From Clostridium tunisiense TJ (lineage in GTDB: Bacteria > Bacillota > Clostridia > Clostridiales > Clostridiaceae): a stretch of DNA of 64,000 nucleotides. The position numbers were made by a program, and so were the translations under genes. This document shows, piece after piece, positions 37,138 through 45,018 of this stretch (position 1 is the first letter of the stretch; every line of letters begins with the position of its first letter). The DNA lies in NCBI RefSeq assembly GCF_000300195.1, contig NZ_AMQH01000010.1:34935-98934 (forward strand). Direction: 5' to 3'. Under the pieces are notes generated by a model. It saw only the letters and a list, made by a program, of their open reading frames with translations. It was not told where the DNA came from and made no database searches.

Positions 37138-37455
37138 TTAACTTCTTTCTCTTATGTGATTGTAAAGCTTACTTAAACTTTTTCCCTCTCTTTCCATCGG
37201 ATCATCTTCAACCATACCAATTTTCAACTTACGTTTCATACTTTCATCAACGGCTAGATGGGAATATCCTAATTTTTCTGCTAATATATATAACATTATT
37301 ATTGCACCGGATATGCAGTCTAGTAGTGCATCATGTGCTATATTACTGCCCTTACTTAAAAGTTTAAAAATGTCTCCTATAGCACATAGAAGCTCAGCTT
37401 TTAAACCTTCTACCACTTTAACATTGGACATAATATTAAAATCTTCTTTTCTCAC
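37138..37455 (-). CDS. MazG-like small protein
   Basis: The 105-residue all-alpha protein (EGLKAELLCAIGDIFKLLSKG, AHDALLDCISGAIIMLYILAEKLG) resembles the MazG-like family found beside gdpP in clostridia. The metal-binding acidic EExxD pattern of true MazG pyrophosphatases is not clear here, so enzymatic activity is doubtful. Start is GTG at 37455 after AGGGTGG; an internal ATG (residue 9) is possible. Confidence 0.75.
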   Translation of the reverse strand: MRKEDFNIMSNVKVVEGLKAELLCAIGDIFKLLSKGSNIAHDALLDCISGAIIMLYILAEKLGYSHLAVDESMKRKLKIGMVEDDPMEREGKSLSKLYNHIRERS

Positions 37456-37801
37456 CTAAACCACCCTTTCTCAGAGGCTATAAATCTATTTTAGTTATTT
37501 TTATATATTTATGCAATATTAGAAAAATCAACTGGTTAATATTTTTACAATAAATGGATATATCTTATTATACTATATATTTACATTATTACATATACTT
37601 ATAAATTAAGATATATTATAATTTTAATTCTCTATTTGTATTATCCTAAAACTGGAAGATAGTTATTCTCTTTATTTTCACTATTTAGCCAATTCTTTTA
37701 AAAATATTGGCTAATCTTTTTAAGAGAGTTCACTTTCTTTAATAATCAGGTATTTCCTCTTATTCATAACAAAATAAGCAGAGCTAAACTGCCCTGCTTG
37801 C
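37456..37801. other. AT-rich gap upstream of the MazG-like gene
   Basis: No gene. It contains the short DUF951 terminator at its right end and presumably the promoter for the MazG-DUF2232-gdpP-rplI group; no clear hexamers were picked. Confidence 0.5.
37776..37799 (-). terminator. Weak terminator of the DUF951 gene
   Basis: AAGCAG pairs with CTGCTT around a mismatched inner stem; the minus-strand tail is TATTTTG. Confidence 0.5.
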
Positions 37802-38008
37802 CTAGTTAACTTCCTTAGTTTCTTCGCCCTTTTTAATTATTTTTTTAATGCTATTTTCAAATTTATTTCTAGGTAGCATAACTATTCTATCACAACCTAA
37901 GCACCTTATCTTAACATCTGCTCCAACTCTTATAACTTCCCATTGCTTACTTCCACAGGGATGAGTTTTCTTTGTTTCAACAACATCATGTAAATCAAAC
38001 TCTTTCAT
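37802..38008 (-). CDS. DUF951 family protein
   Basis: The 68-residue protein has the DUF951 pattern: DLHDVVETKKTHPCGSKQWEVIRVGADVKIRCLGCDRIVMLPR (residues 5-47), with Cys in HPCGS and CLGC that suggest a small zinc-binding fold. It is widely conserved in Firmicutes near parB/rpsF regions; function unknown, nucleic-acid contact plausible. Ribosome site GAGGGGAGAA. Confidence 0.9.
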   Translation of the reverse strand: MKEFDLHDVVETKKTHPCGSKQWEVIRVGADVKIRCLGCDRIVMLPRNKFENSIKKIIKKGEETKEVN

Positions 38009-38067
38009 TTAACTATTCTCCCCTCTATTTATGAATTACATAATTAAGTACTTTTTATAGTAGCTTT

Positions 38068-38226
38068 AGGCATCTTCAAAAATAAATAAGTCAGTATGCT
38101 CGTCTATTTTGTGTTATACTGTGTCAACAGAACCCTTAGATAGCTCTACTATCTAAGGAACCTATTTCCGTGTCTAACTCAAAATATCCTTCTCATCTTT
38201 GACTTGTTATTTATTTTCAGATGCCT
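38068..38226. repeat. MITE-like repeat element, copy A
   Basis: Terminal inverted repeats AGGCATCTTCAAAAATAAAT and (reverse complement of right end) AGGCATCTGAAAATAAATAA extend for about 26 bp. The interior has a perfect 10-bp hairpin CCTTAGATAG/CTATCTAAGG (38134-38158). A 10-bp direct repeat TAATTAAGTA flanks at 38041 and 38227. No coding capacity. Confidence 0.7.
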
Positions 38227-38488
38227 TAATTAAGTAGTAAATATCTGAACTTGGTCTTTGCTAAATTATTTTATTCCATTATATTATATCAGTTTCCTAA
38301 AGGAAAGTGCATTATCATAAGTTATAAATTCAGTTTATAGTAAGTCATACGTCTTATATTTTCAATTGTTCACTCTAACATAATCTATGGTGATTAAACT
38401 ATAAGTATCTAGCTATATTTATAGCTATTCCACTATAAATAATCAAAACTAAGTTATAACGTTTATAATATTATAACTTAAAAATATA

Positions 38489-38525
38489 AAAATAAGTAAT
38501 ACCTATGAAAGATATTACTTATTTT
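38489..38525 (-). terminator. Terminator of yedF-DUF3343
   Basis: AAAATAAGTAATA pairs perfectly with TATTACTTATTTT (13 bp), loop of 11 bases, 14 bases after the stop. Confidence 0.75.
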
Positions 38526-38538
38526 AATCACTTATATT

Positions 38539-38790
38539 TTATAACTCAATCTGCTTAAGTACATTTTCATTTAACTGAAATGCACCTTTATAGGTTAACT
38601 TGTTATCATTTACTAATTCTTTCAAACCTTGGATATCACTTTGACCAATCCTAAGGCTTATTCCACAGCTCTTTGTTATATAAGTAGGTGTTGGCATCAT
38701 AACAACTTTAATTTGAGAACTTAAACAAGCGCTTTCCGCCTTCATTGCTTCATGAGTATTATTAAAAGTTAAAATATAAAAATTGTTCAT
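38539..38790 (-). CDS. DUF3343 small protein (putative Se/S carrier-like)
   Basis: The 83-residue protein fits DUF3343: N-terminal FYILTFNNTHEAMKAES, PTPTYITKSCGISLRIG with a conserved Cys. Members are found with yedF and cysteine desulfurases in selenium metabolism and are proposed to carry Se or S; this is inference from context. Start ATG 38790 is eight bases from AGGAG, better than the ATG two codons earlier. It follows yedF by 22 bases, same strand. Confidence 0.85.
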   Translation of the reverse strand: MNNFYILTFNNTHEAMKAESACLSSQIKVVMMPTPTYITKSCGISLRIGQSDIQGLKELVNDNKLTYKGAFQLNENVLKQIEL

Positions 38791-38812
38791 TCTCATCTCT
38801 CCTGCTATGTAT

Positions 38813-39406
38813 CTATAGTTTTATTGTCCTTGAACTATTCATAAGCTCTATTATAGCATACATGTTCGTAATTTCACCAATTTTTATTGTGTCCTTAATC
38901 TTATAAAAATCAAGACACAATCCGCAACTCTCGATTTTTACGCCTCTTTCTTGTAGTTTTTCAAGGCTTTCTAGCACTAGAGAACCTTCTACAACAAGCT
39001 TTACCCCGCTATTTAGAAAAACTAAATTACTTGGAATTTTATCTGCTTCTGAAAGAGCAAATAAATAACTTTTCATAAGAGCTATTCCTAGGTCATCATC
39101 ACCATTTCCTAATTTATCTGAGCCAATCACAATTGTAAACTTTTCATTACTTAAGTTTTCATTAACTACAGCTTTTTCTTCTTCTTGTATCTGACCTTTT
39201 GCTATTGTTATGTGATAAAGTCCATCTTTTTCCTCTATCTCATATTTAAATCCACTGTTTTCTGCAAACTTAACTATATTATTTTTAGCTACCTCGTTAT
39301 CTACTATAGTAGTGCTAGCTCCACTTTCTATTGTGTCAAAATATTTTTTTGTATTTACTACTGGAAGTGGACAATTCATTCCCTTACAATTTATTATATT
39401 ACTCAT
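38813..39406 (-). CDS. yedF: Selenium-metabolism sulfurtransferase-like protein YedF
   Basis: The 197-residue protein fuses a TusA-like domain (CKGMNCPLPVVNTKK, with the sulfur-carrier Cys, residues ~6-20) to a DsrE-like domain (about 90-190, with ESCGLCLDFY). This two-domain form is the YedF type found in selenium-using clostridia. It probably relays reduced selenium or sulfur from a cysteine desulfurase such as the divergent gene at 39867-41039. It forms a two-gene operon with the DUF3343 gene. No selD or selA is in this window. Confidence 0.9.
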   Translation of the reverse strand: MSNIINCKGMNCPLPVVNTKKYFDTIESGASTTIVDNEVAKNNIVKFAENSGFKYEIEEKDGLYHITIAKGQIQEEEKAVVNENLSNEKFTIVIGSDKLGNGDDDLGIALMKSYLFALSEADKIPSNLVFLNSGVKLVVEGSLVLESLEKLQERGVKIESCGLCLDFYKIKDTIKIGEITNMYAIIELMNSSRTIKL

Positions 39407-39866
39407 AATATCGACTTAACGTCTTCCCCCTTTGTTTTTATGAATTTTAAATATTTTTATTAACCTTAATATTATGTTATTATTCTATTATATATATTAG
39501 TAATTTTTGCACATAACTAACTATATAAGTTATAACCTTATTAGACTATAATCATTTATAAATAACTTATATACAAAACAGATAAATACTCTAACCATAA
39601 ACTAACAAACTTATGTTAAACTAATGCTTTTGAAATACTTAACTCACTACTTTAAATTGTTAACGTGTTAAATTAAATAAATTTTAAAATAGTGAAATTT
39701 TACTCTATAATACTTATACTAATACATATATATTTTATTTCTATTAGTGTATTATTTAATTATATCAAAGGTATTGAGTAATAACTATTTAGATTATGAA
39801 TAGATAACTTATATCTATTTAAATAATCTATTAACTGGAATAACATAATAAGGAGGACTTACTTTT
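39407..39866. other. Divergent promoter gap (yedF / cysteine desulfurase)
   Basis: About 460 bases of very AT-rich sequence with no gene. A TATAAT at 39706-39711 is a possible -10 for the cysteine desulfurase. A partial TTGTTAA-N4-TTAA site at 39657 was considered and not called. Confidence 0.5.
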
Positions 39867-41039
39867 ATGCAAATATATTTAGATAATGCTGCTACAACCT
39901 TTCCTAAACCAACTTCTGTATATAATGCTATGATGAACTATATGACAAATATAGGTTCAAATCCTGGTAGAGGGGCATCTAGTTCATCCCTTAAGGGTAA
40001 TAAGGTAATTTTTGAAGCTAGAAATACTTTAGCAAACTTTTTTCACTTTGAAAAAGTTGAAAACTTAATTTTCACGCCTAACATAACTTATTCCTTAAAT
40101 ATGCTTATAAAGGGGTCTGTTAAGCCTGGCTGGCACGTTATTACTTCCGTTATGGATCATAATAGTACCTTAAGAACTCTACATAACCTATCTAACTCTG
40201 GAACTATTGAACTAGATATTCTAAAGGCTAATAATCTAGGTGAAATTAGTGTAGATGAATTCAAGGAAAAACTTAAATCAAACTCAAAGCTAGTAGTACT
40301 ATCTCATGGCTCAAATGTTACTGGTACTATACAACCCTTGAAAGAAATAGGTAAAATATGTAAAGAAAGAGGAATTCATTTAATTATAGATAGTGCTCAA
40401 ACTGCTGGAGTTCTAGATTTAGATTTTCATGAACTTAATTGTAGTGCACTTGCATTTACTGGTCATAAAAGTATGTTTGGACCACAGGGTATAGGTGGCT
40501 TTTTAATAAGTGATGAGTTTAATGAGATTTGTACTTCACTTATTGAGGGTGGTACTGGAAGTGTTTCCTCAGATATACTTCAGCCAAATTTCTTACCTGA
40601 TAAGTTTGAAAGTGGTACAATGAACGGACCTGCAATTGCAGGATTATTAGCAGGAATTAAGTTTATTAATTCTGAGGGCTTAACTACAATAAAAGAACAT
40701 GAAGATTACCTAACTAAGCAGTTTATAGAAGGTGCTTTAAATATTCCTACAATCCAGGTTTATGGCCATAAAGATATTTATAATTCTAAGGGTACTTCTC
40801 ATAGAACTTCTACTATATCTATGAACTCAAGTAAAATTGATAATAGCGAACTTGGATTTTATTTAGATTCACAGTATGGCATAACTACAAGAACTGGCCT
40901 TCACTGTGCCCCTTTAGCTCATAAAGCTATTGGTACCTATCCAAATGGAGCTCTACGTTTTAGTTTTGGTTACTTTAATGATTCAAAGGATGTAGAATAT
41001 GCTCTTTCTTCTATTAACAAGATAATTAACACTCTATAA
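39867..41039 (+). CDS. Cysteine desulfurase family aminotransferase (class V)
   Basis: The 390-residue PLP enzyme begins IYLDNAATTFPKPTSV, has the PLP-Lys site FTGHKSMFGPQG and the reactive Cys loop TRTGLHCAPLAHKA. It belongs to the single-gene cysteine desulfurase/selenocysteine lyase branch often found with yedF, and would release sulfur from cysteine or selenium from selenocysteine. It is not the IscS/SufS of the main Fe-S pathway by sequence type or context. Ribosome site AAGGAGG. Confidence 0.9.
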   Translation: MQIYLDNAATTFPKPTSVYNAMMNYMTNIGSNPGRGASSSSLKGNKVIFEARNTLANFFHFEKVENLIFTPNITYSLNMLIKGSVKPGWHVITSVMDHNSTLRTLHNLSNSGTIELDILKANNLGEISVDEFKEKLKSNSKLVVLSHGSNVTGTIQPLKEIGKICKERGIHLIIDSAQTAGVLDLDFHELNCSALAFTGHKSMFGPQGIGGFLISDEFNEICTSLIEGGTGSVSSDILQPNFLPDKFESGTMNGPAIAGLLAGIKFINSEGLTTIKEHEDYLTKQFIEGALNIPTIQVYGHKDIYNSKGTSHRTSTISMNSSKIDNSELGFYLDSQYGITTRTGLHCAPLAHKAIGTYPNGALRFSFGYFNDSKDVEYALSSINKIINTL

Positions 41040-41085
41040 CCTTTTAACAACATCTTGGAAGTTTCAAGTCTGCCATCTTTTTTAA

Positions 41086-41156
41086 GTGGAAGTTGCTTTG
41101 GTGGTAGTTTAAATTTGCTCCAAAGCAGCTCCACAAAATGAACTTGTTCATTTTGT
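41086..41156 (+). other. Tandem hairpins after the cysteine desulfurase gene
   Basis: GTGGAAGTTGCTTTGG pairs with CCAAAGCAGCTCCAC (41086-41134), followed directly by ACAAAATGAAC/GTTCATTTTGT (41133-41156). No strong T-run; probably a 3'-end structure. Confidence 0.55.
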
Positions 41157-41256
41157 AATTATATCTTAGTTAATTTAAGTGTTTTTAAAAATTTTATATT
41201 AAAAAGTATACAACCCCTCTTCTATGTCAATAATTTCATATAGGAGGGGTTCATTT

Positions 41257-41871
41257 ATGATTAATAAACTAACTTTTGATTCTTTATCTCATGATTGTGC
41301 TTATAACATTAGAGAAGCTTTATCCAAAGAGTTACTACCTATAATTAAGTTAAATAAAGACATAGTAATCTTATGTATAGGAACTGATAGATCCACTGGT
41401 GATAGTTTAGGTCCCCTAGTAGGTGATAAATTAAAATTCTTAGTAAGAGATAAAATTCACATTTATGGAAACTTAGAAAATCCTGTTCATGCTAAAAATA
41501 TAAGAGATATAATAGATAACATTTATAAAAAACATACAGATCCATTTGTAATTGCAGTTGATGCTTCCCTAGGTGCTTTGCAAAACGTAGGAAAAGTTGT
41601 TATAGAATCAAAACCACTAAGTCCTGGTGCTGCATTAAATAAGGACCTACCTAAAGTAGGTGACTTAAGTATAACTGGAATTGTTAACATATCTGGGTCA
41701 CTAGAATTCATGGTACTTCAAAATACTAGACTTTATGTTGTTATGAAGCTTGCCGAGGCTATATCAACTGGAATTTATCATACTGTATTAAAAACTATTG
41801 GTGGAAAGAAATCTTCCGTCCATTTATCTAAAGATGTAGTTGCTGATTTAGTTAGTAACTTAGAAAGCTAG
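41257..41871 (+). CDS. yyaC: Sporulation protein YyaC (GPR-like protease fold)
   Basis: The 204-residue protein has the YyaC signature CIGTDRSTGDSLGPLVGD and AVDASLGAL, related to the germination protease/HybD fold whose Asp residues bind metal. YyaC is restricted to spore formers; its substrate is unproven. ATG 41257 is chosen because AGGAGGGG lies nine bases before; the upstream in-frame start has no ribosome site. Confidence 0.9.
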   Translation: MINKLTFDSLSHDCAYNIREALSKELLPIIKLNKDIVILCIGTDRSTGDSLGPLVGDKLKFLVRDKIHIYGNLENPVHAKNIRDIIDNIYKKHTDPFVIAVDASLGALQNVGKVVIESKPLSPGAALNKDLPKVGDLSITGIVNISGSLEFMVLQNTRLYVVMKLAEAISTGIYHTVLKTIGGKKSSVHLSKDVVADLVSNLES

Positions 41872-42184
41872 ATGATTATACCTTCTACCTTTACTTAGTT
41901 TATCAAAATCAAATTTATCTATTTAACTATTATATCTATCTATATTAAGAAATTATAATTTTTTTATATGCAACCTATCATTTCTCTAAATAAGATACTT
42001 TTAATTCAATTGCTTATTGAATTAGAACATATCAAGTGACTTATTTATCATAGCTTAAGCAAATAAGTCACTGAAATCACAATATTCTTATTGTATTTCT
42101 CTTCTAATTTAAGAAGAGAAATACTTATATATAATGTAATAAAGATATTGCATAAGTATTTCTAATTGTATTTTGTATTCTCTT

Positions 42185-42240
42185 TAATATAAGTTACCTG
42201 AAATTATTTTATGATGTAGAAATAATATTGCAACTTATAT
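42185..42240. repeat. Inverted repeat family F, copy F1
   Basis: ATATAAGTTAC ... GCAACTTATAT, about 55 bp. The same arrangement recurs at 45870-45927. Confidence 0.5.
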
Positions 42241-42307
42241 ATTTAGAATCTTATTTGTAGTAATAAAAGTACCTTAAGAATTATTTATAGAATGATTTTA
42301 AACTTAA

Positions 42308-42348
42308 AATAGCCCTCTTCTAAAGTTAAACTTTAGAAGAGGGCTATT
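42308..42348 (-). terminator. Terminator of the YkuS-family gene
   Basis: AATAGCCCTCTTCTAAAGTT is followed after one base by its exact reverse complement: an exceptionally long stem with TTTTAAG on the minus-strand side. Confidence 0.8.
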
Positions 42349-42441
42349 ACTAATTATTAAACTCTCATCTTATACCTATGGCATTAATTCTTTTAACAAT
42401 AAGTAATATATTATTATTTGAAATACTACAAAACTCTTAAA

Positions 42442-42457
42442 TGTTTCACATGAAACA
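42442..42457. promoter_or_regulatory. parS site 1
   Basis: TGTTTCACATGAAACA matches the ParB/Noc-clade parS consensus (TGTTTCACGTGAAACA) at 15 of 16 positions. It abuts the stop codon of the YkuS-family gene. Confidence 0.88.
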
Positions 42458-42760
42458 CTATAGCTCTCCTGATGTATATATTGTATTTTCCTCTTGAACA
42501 CTCACATCTTTAAAATTATACTCTCTCATCTTGATTATATTTTCTATTTCATTAGTTGACTTACTTCCTTTATCAATAATTAAAGTACCATCCTTTTTAT
42601 ATGTACTTCCAAAATTGTATTTAATTAAGTCATCATTCTTTAAATCGCAGATAATAACATCGTAGTTTCCACATTTTTCGTTTTCCAAATATACATCATA
42701 TCCCTTTTTAGATAATTCATTTGCAATATTATTATATTCTCGTGAAACCGCAATTTTCAT
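42458..42760 (-). CDS. YkuS/UPF0180-family protein
   Basis: The 100-residue protein resembles YkuS: MKIAVSREYNNIANELSKKG, a central YDVIICDL strand and KDGTLIIDKGSKSTNEIENII. These are small soluble proteins of unknown function. The ATG at 42760 follows a near-perfect AAGGAGGT. It lies next to the chromosome-partition genes with parS1 at its 3' end, but nothing in the sequence ties it to partitioning. Confidence 0.75.
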   Translation of the reverse strand: MKIAVSREYNNIANELSKKGYDVYLENEKCGNYDVIICDLKNDDLIKYNFGSTYKKDGTLIIDKGSKSTNEIENIIKMREYNFKDVSVQEENTIYTSGEL

Positions 42761-43104
42761 ATTTATGACCTCCTTAGTACTCAGTATTAACATAAATATA
42801 GTTATTTAATCCTTTATATACTTCCCTTTGATTTATAAGAGCCTAAGTCAACACTTAACCCATAGATTAACACTACTTTGGCTACCTTAAGGATTTTTAG
42901 AAATGAATAAAATGCACTTTTACCTTGTAAGTCTATAAAGAATCAACATTAACTTTTAATCTATCTTTTTAAAAGTGACTTTTCTTAAAATATGATCACA
43001 AGGAATATTTGATTCTTTTCAACCTGAATGTACTATAAATATCTAAGTTGCTCTTAATTTGAAGAGCTTTCTATGTTTAAAGTTATATAAGATTTTAGGT
43101 ATTC

Positions 43105-43294
43105 TTATCTATAGATAGGCCACAGCATAGATTTAAATGAAGTTAAGTATTTGCAGTGCTTGAGAGGGAAAAAGCTTTAATTTTTCGTGCAGTGTCTATG
43201 TATAGATAAACCACGACATAGCTTTAAATAAAATTAAGTTTTTTCAATGCTTCGATAGCAAAGTACTTTAACGTTTCAAGTGGTAAATCTATAG
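43105..43294. repeat. Two chained inverted-repeat units
   Basis: Unit 1 runs from TTATCTATAGATAGGCCAC (43105) to CTATGTATAGATAA (ending 43209). Unit 2 runs from TATAGATAAACCAC (43201) to GTGGTAAATCTATAG (ending 43294). The units share the TATAGATA block and are related in sequence with a 91-bp offset. Confidence 0.6.
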
Positions 43295-43394
43295 GGAACC
43301 AGAGTTAAAACTTAGCTTATACCTGAGTCTTACCCTAATTTCCTTAAGGGGTTATGAAGATGAATAAGTTAAATTTCTATCATGAAACCCTATA
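43200..43394 (+). repeat. Structured intergenic repeat, copy E (core 43314-43394)
   Basis: The second copy of the sequence at 28246-28417, same orientation. Core pairs AGCTTAT with ATAAGTT across an identical 57-base span and keeps CCTTAAGGGGTTATGAAGAT and TTCTATCATG unchanged. Confidence 0.75.
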
Positions 43395-43487
43395 ATGCTA
43401 AACTAATTAACTGTTTGTTTATCTTAAAGTAATAGCTATTTTATTAAATTCTATTGAAATTACTTTCTTTTTATACTATAAAATTCT

Positions 43488-43530
43488 AAAACAAAACTCC
43501 TATCATTTAAACTGATAGGAGTTTTGTTTT
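43488..43530 (-). terminator. Terminator of the parAB-DUF4446 group
   Basis: AAAACAAAACTCCTATCA pairs perfectly with TGATAGGAGTTTTGTTTT (18 bp), 7-base loop. Strong. Confidence 0.88.
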
Positions 43531-43621
43531 GTGAACTCTTATTAATGTTTTATAACCGCTCTATTATGATCTACCAATGAATTTACTTAAATGAATACAA
43601 AATAATTTGATTCTTCAATTT

Positions 43622-44122
43622 CTACCTTGTATTAATTGCCTGATGTAAAACTTTTTTCTCTTCTTCAGACAAATCATATCTAGAAATTCCTTTATCTACT
43701 GGCTTAGCATAAGTTGTGCTCTCATTTCTTCCATAAATACTTGTTATAAGAACACCATTGTTATTTCCATCAAGTAATGCTATAGAATAGCTTAAATCAC
43801 TTCCAATATCCTCAAAGGCCTTGTATCTTATCATAGAAACTTTTTGAATACAGTTTGTTGTTACCCTTGCAGTTTCATCGCAAACAGCCTTTACCTCATC
43901 TGAAATCGCTTTTACTTCATCAACTTTTTCTAAATAGTTAATTAATAAGTCCTCTAAATTCTTACTATTAGTTCCTCTCATAAGCTTTTTATATTTTCGC
44001 TCTACCTTATTTAATGCTGTTAAACATATAATTACTATTATAATTAAAACAAAAACCAATGCACACAATGCAATTGTTATGTATATTTGAAACTCGCTAA
44101 TAAAGGTTAATATATTGTCCAT
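43622..44122 (-). CDS. DUF4446 membrane-anchored protein
   Basis: The 166-residue protein has one N-terminal membrane helix (about 13-36, IYITIALCALVFVLIIIVIIC), a coiled-coil stretch (about 40-95) and a C-terminal domain with RYKAFEDIGSDLSYSIALLDGNNNGVLIT (about 98-127), the DUF4446 signature. The family is almost always downstream of parB in clostridia; a role in chromosome segregation or envelope is inferred from context only. Confidence 0.88.
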   Translation of the reverse strand: MDNILTFISEFQIYITIALCALVFVLIIIVIICLTALNKVERKYKKLMRGTNSKNLEDLLINYLEKVDEVKAISDEVKAVCDETARVTTNCIQKVSMIRYKAFEDIGSDLSYSIALLDGNNNGVLITSIYGRNESTTYAKPVDKGISRYDLSEEEKKVLHQAINTR

Positions 44123-44149
44123 TATTTATTTCTCATCCTTCCTATCTTT

Positions 44150-44165
44150 TGTTTCATGTGAAACA
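44150..44165. promoter_or_regulatory. parS site 2
   Basis: TGTTTCATGTGAAACA, 15 of 16 to consensus. It abuts the parB stop codon. Confidence 0.9.
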
Positions 44166-45017
44166 TTACAGCTTTAGTAATTCTAATATTCTTTGTAAAT
44201 CATCTTCAGAATAATATTCTATCTCAATCTTACCTTTATTATTACTCTTTTCACTTAATACAACCTTAGTATTAAAATATCCTTCTAATTTACTTGCAAT
44301 ATCTTTGTGATAAGGATTTAATGTGTTCTTCTTTTCATTTTTTACTTTATTATTCCCATAAACTTTTATTAATCTTTCGGTTTGCCTAACATTTAGATCT
44401 TCATCAATTACTTTTTGAGCAATTTCATACTGAGTATTGTTATCTTCCACACCAAGTATAGCTCTACCATGTCCCTCAGATATTACTCCATCAATTAAGT
44501 AATCCTGAACTCTCTTATCTAAATTTAACAACCTCATACAGTTTGCTATAGCACTTCTGGATTTCGAAACCTTCTTACTTATTTCCTCTTGAGTTAAATC
44601 AAAGTCCTTAATTAATTTTTTGTAGGCTAATGCTTCTTCAATAGGATTTAAATCTTCCCTAATTATATTTTCAATAAGGGAAACTTCCAGCACTTGCTTG
44701 TCAGATAAGTCCATAATAACAACCGGAACTTCCTTTAGCCCAATAGATTTTGCTGCTCTCCATCTTCTCTCACCAGCAATAATTGTATATATATCTCCAT
44801 CCTTCTTTAAAACAATAGGTTGAATTATTCCGTGTTCTTTGATTGATTCCGCAAGTTCCATTATTTTTTCTGGATCAAAGTACTTTCTTGGTTGATTTTC
44901 ATTTGGTCTTATTGAGTTAATTGACATCTTTAGCACTGCATTACTATCGTCATTATCAAAATTGTCTTCAGGTATTAAAGATGCTAACCCTTTGCCTAAA
45001 GCAGACTTCTTCATCAT
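44166..45017 (-). CDS. parB: Chromosome-partitioning protein ParB (Spo0J)
   Basis: ParB binds parS, spreads as a CTP-dependent clamp and recruits SMC. The 283-residue protein has KGLASLIPED, the CTPase motif IIAGERRWRAAKSIG, ENIIREDLNPIEEA, a helix-turn-helix TQEEISKKVSKSRSAIANCMRLLNL (about 135-160) and a C-terminal dimer domain. It starts one base after the parA stop. Three parS sites lie within 4 kb. Confidence 0.97.
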   Translation of the reverse strand: MMKKSALGKGLASLIPEDNFDNDDSNAVLKMSINSIRPNENQPRKYFDPEKIMELAESIKEHGIIQPIVLKKDGDIYTIIAGERRWRAAKSIGLKEVPVVIMDLSDKQVLEVSLIENIIREDLNPIEEALAYKKLIKDFDLTQEEISKKVSKSRSAIANCMRLLNLDKRVQDYLIDGVISEGHGRAILGVEDNNTQYEIAQKVIDEDLNVRQTERLIKVYGNNKVKNEKKNTLNPYHKDIASKLEGYFNTKVVLSEKSNNKGKIEIEYYSEDDLQRILELLKL

Positions 45018-45018
45018 A

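Larger units (their letters stand above)
38009..38538. other. Gap holding MITE-like element A
   Basis: No gene. It contains the repeat at 38068-38226, then about 260 bases of AT-rich sequence, then the DUF3343 terminator at 38489-38525. Confidence 0.6.
41872..42457. other. Hairpin-rich gap between yyaC and the YkuS-family gene
   Basis: No gene. Perfect hairpins at 42035-42072 (AGTGACTTATTT stem, 12 bp) and 42094-42123 (TATTTCTCTTCT stem, 12 bp), inverted repeat F1 at 42185-42240, the YkuS terminator at 42308-42348, and a parS site at 42442-42457. Confidence 0.65.
42761..43621. other. Large non-coding gap with tandem inverted repeats and repeat E
   Basis: 861 bases with no gene. It contains tandem palindromic units at 43105-43294, structured repeat E at 43200-43394, and the DUF4446 terminator at 43488-43530. 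The longest gene-free stretch of the window. Confidence 0.65.

Noticed and set aside
39657..39674. Rex-like site TTGTTAACGTGTTAAATT upstream of the cysteine desulfurase
   Set aside because: The right half-site lacks the ACAA end; only the TTGTTAA half fits, which is expected by chance in AT-rich sequence.
41872..43621. CRISPR array, because of repeated motifs
   Set aside because: Repeats are palindromic units without uniform short repeats and unique spacers; no cas genes are nearby.
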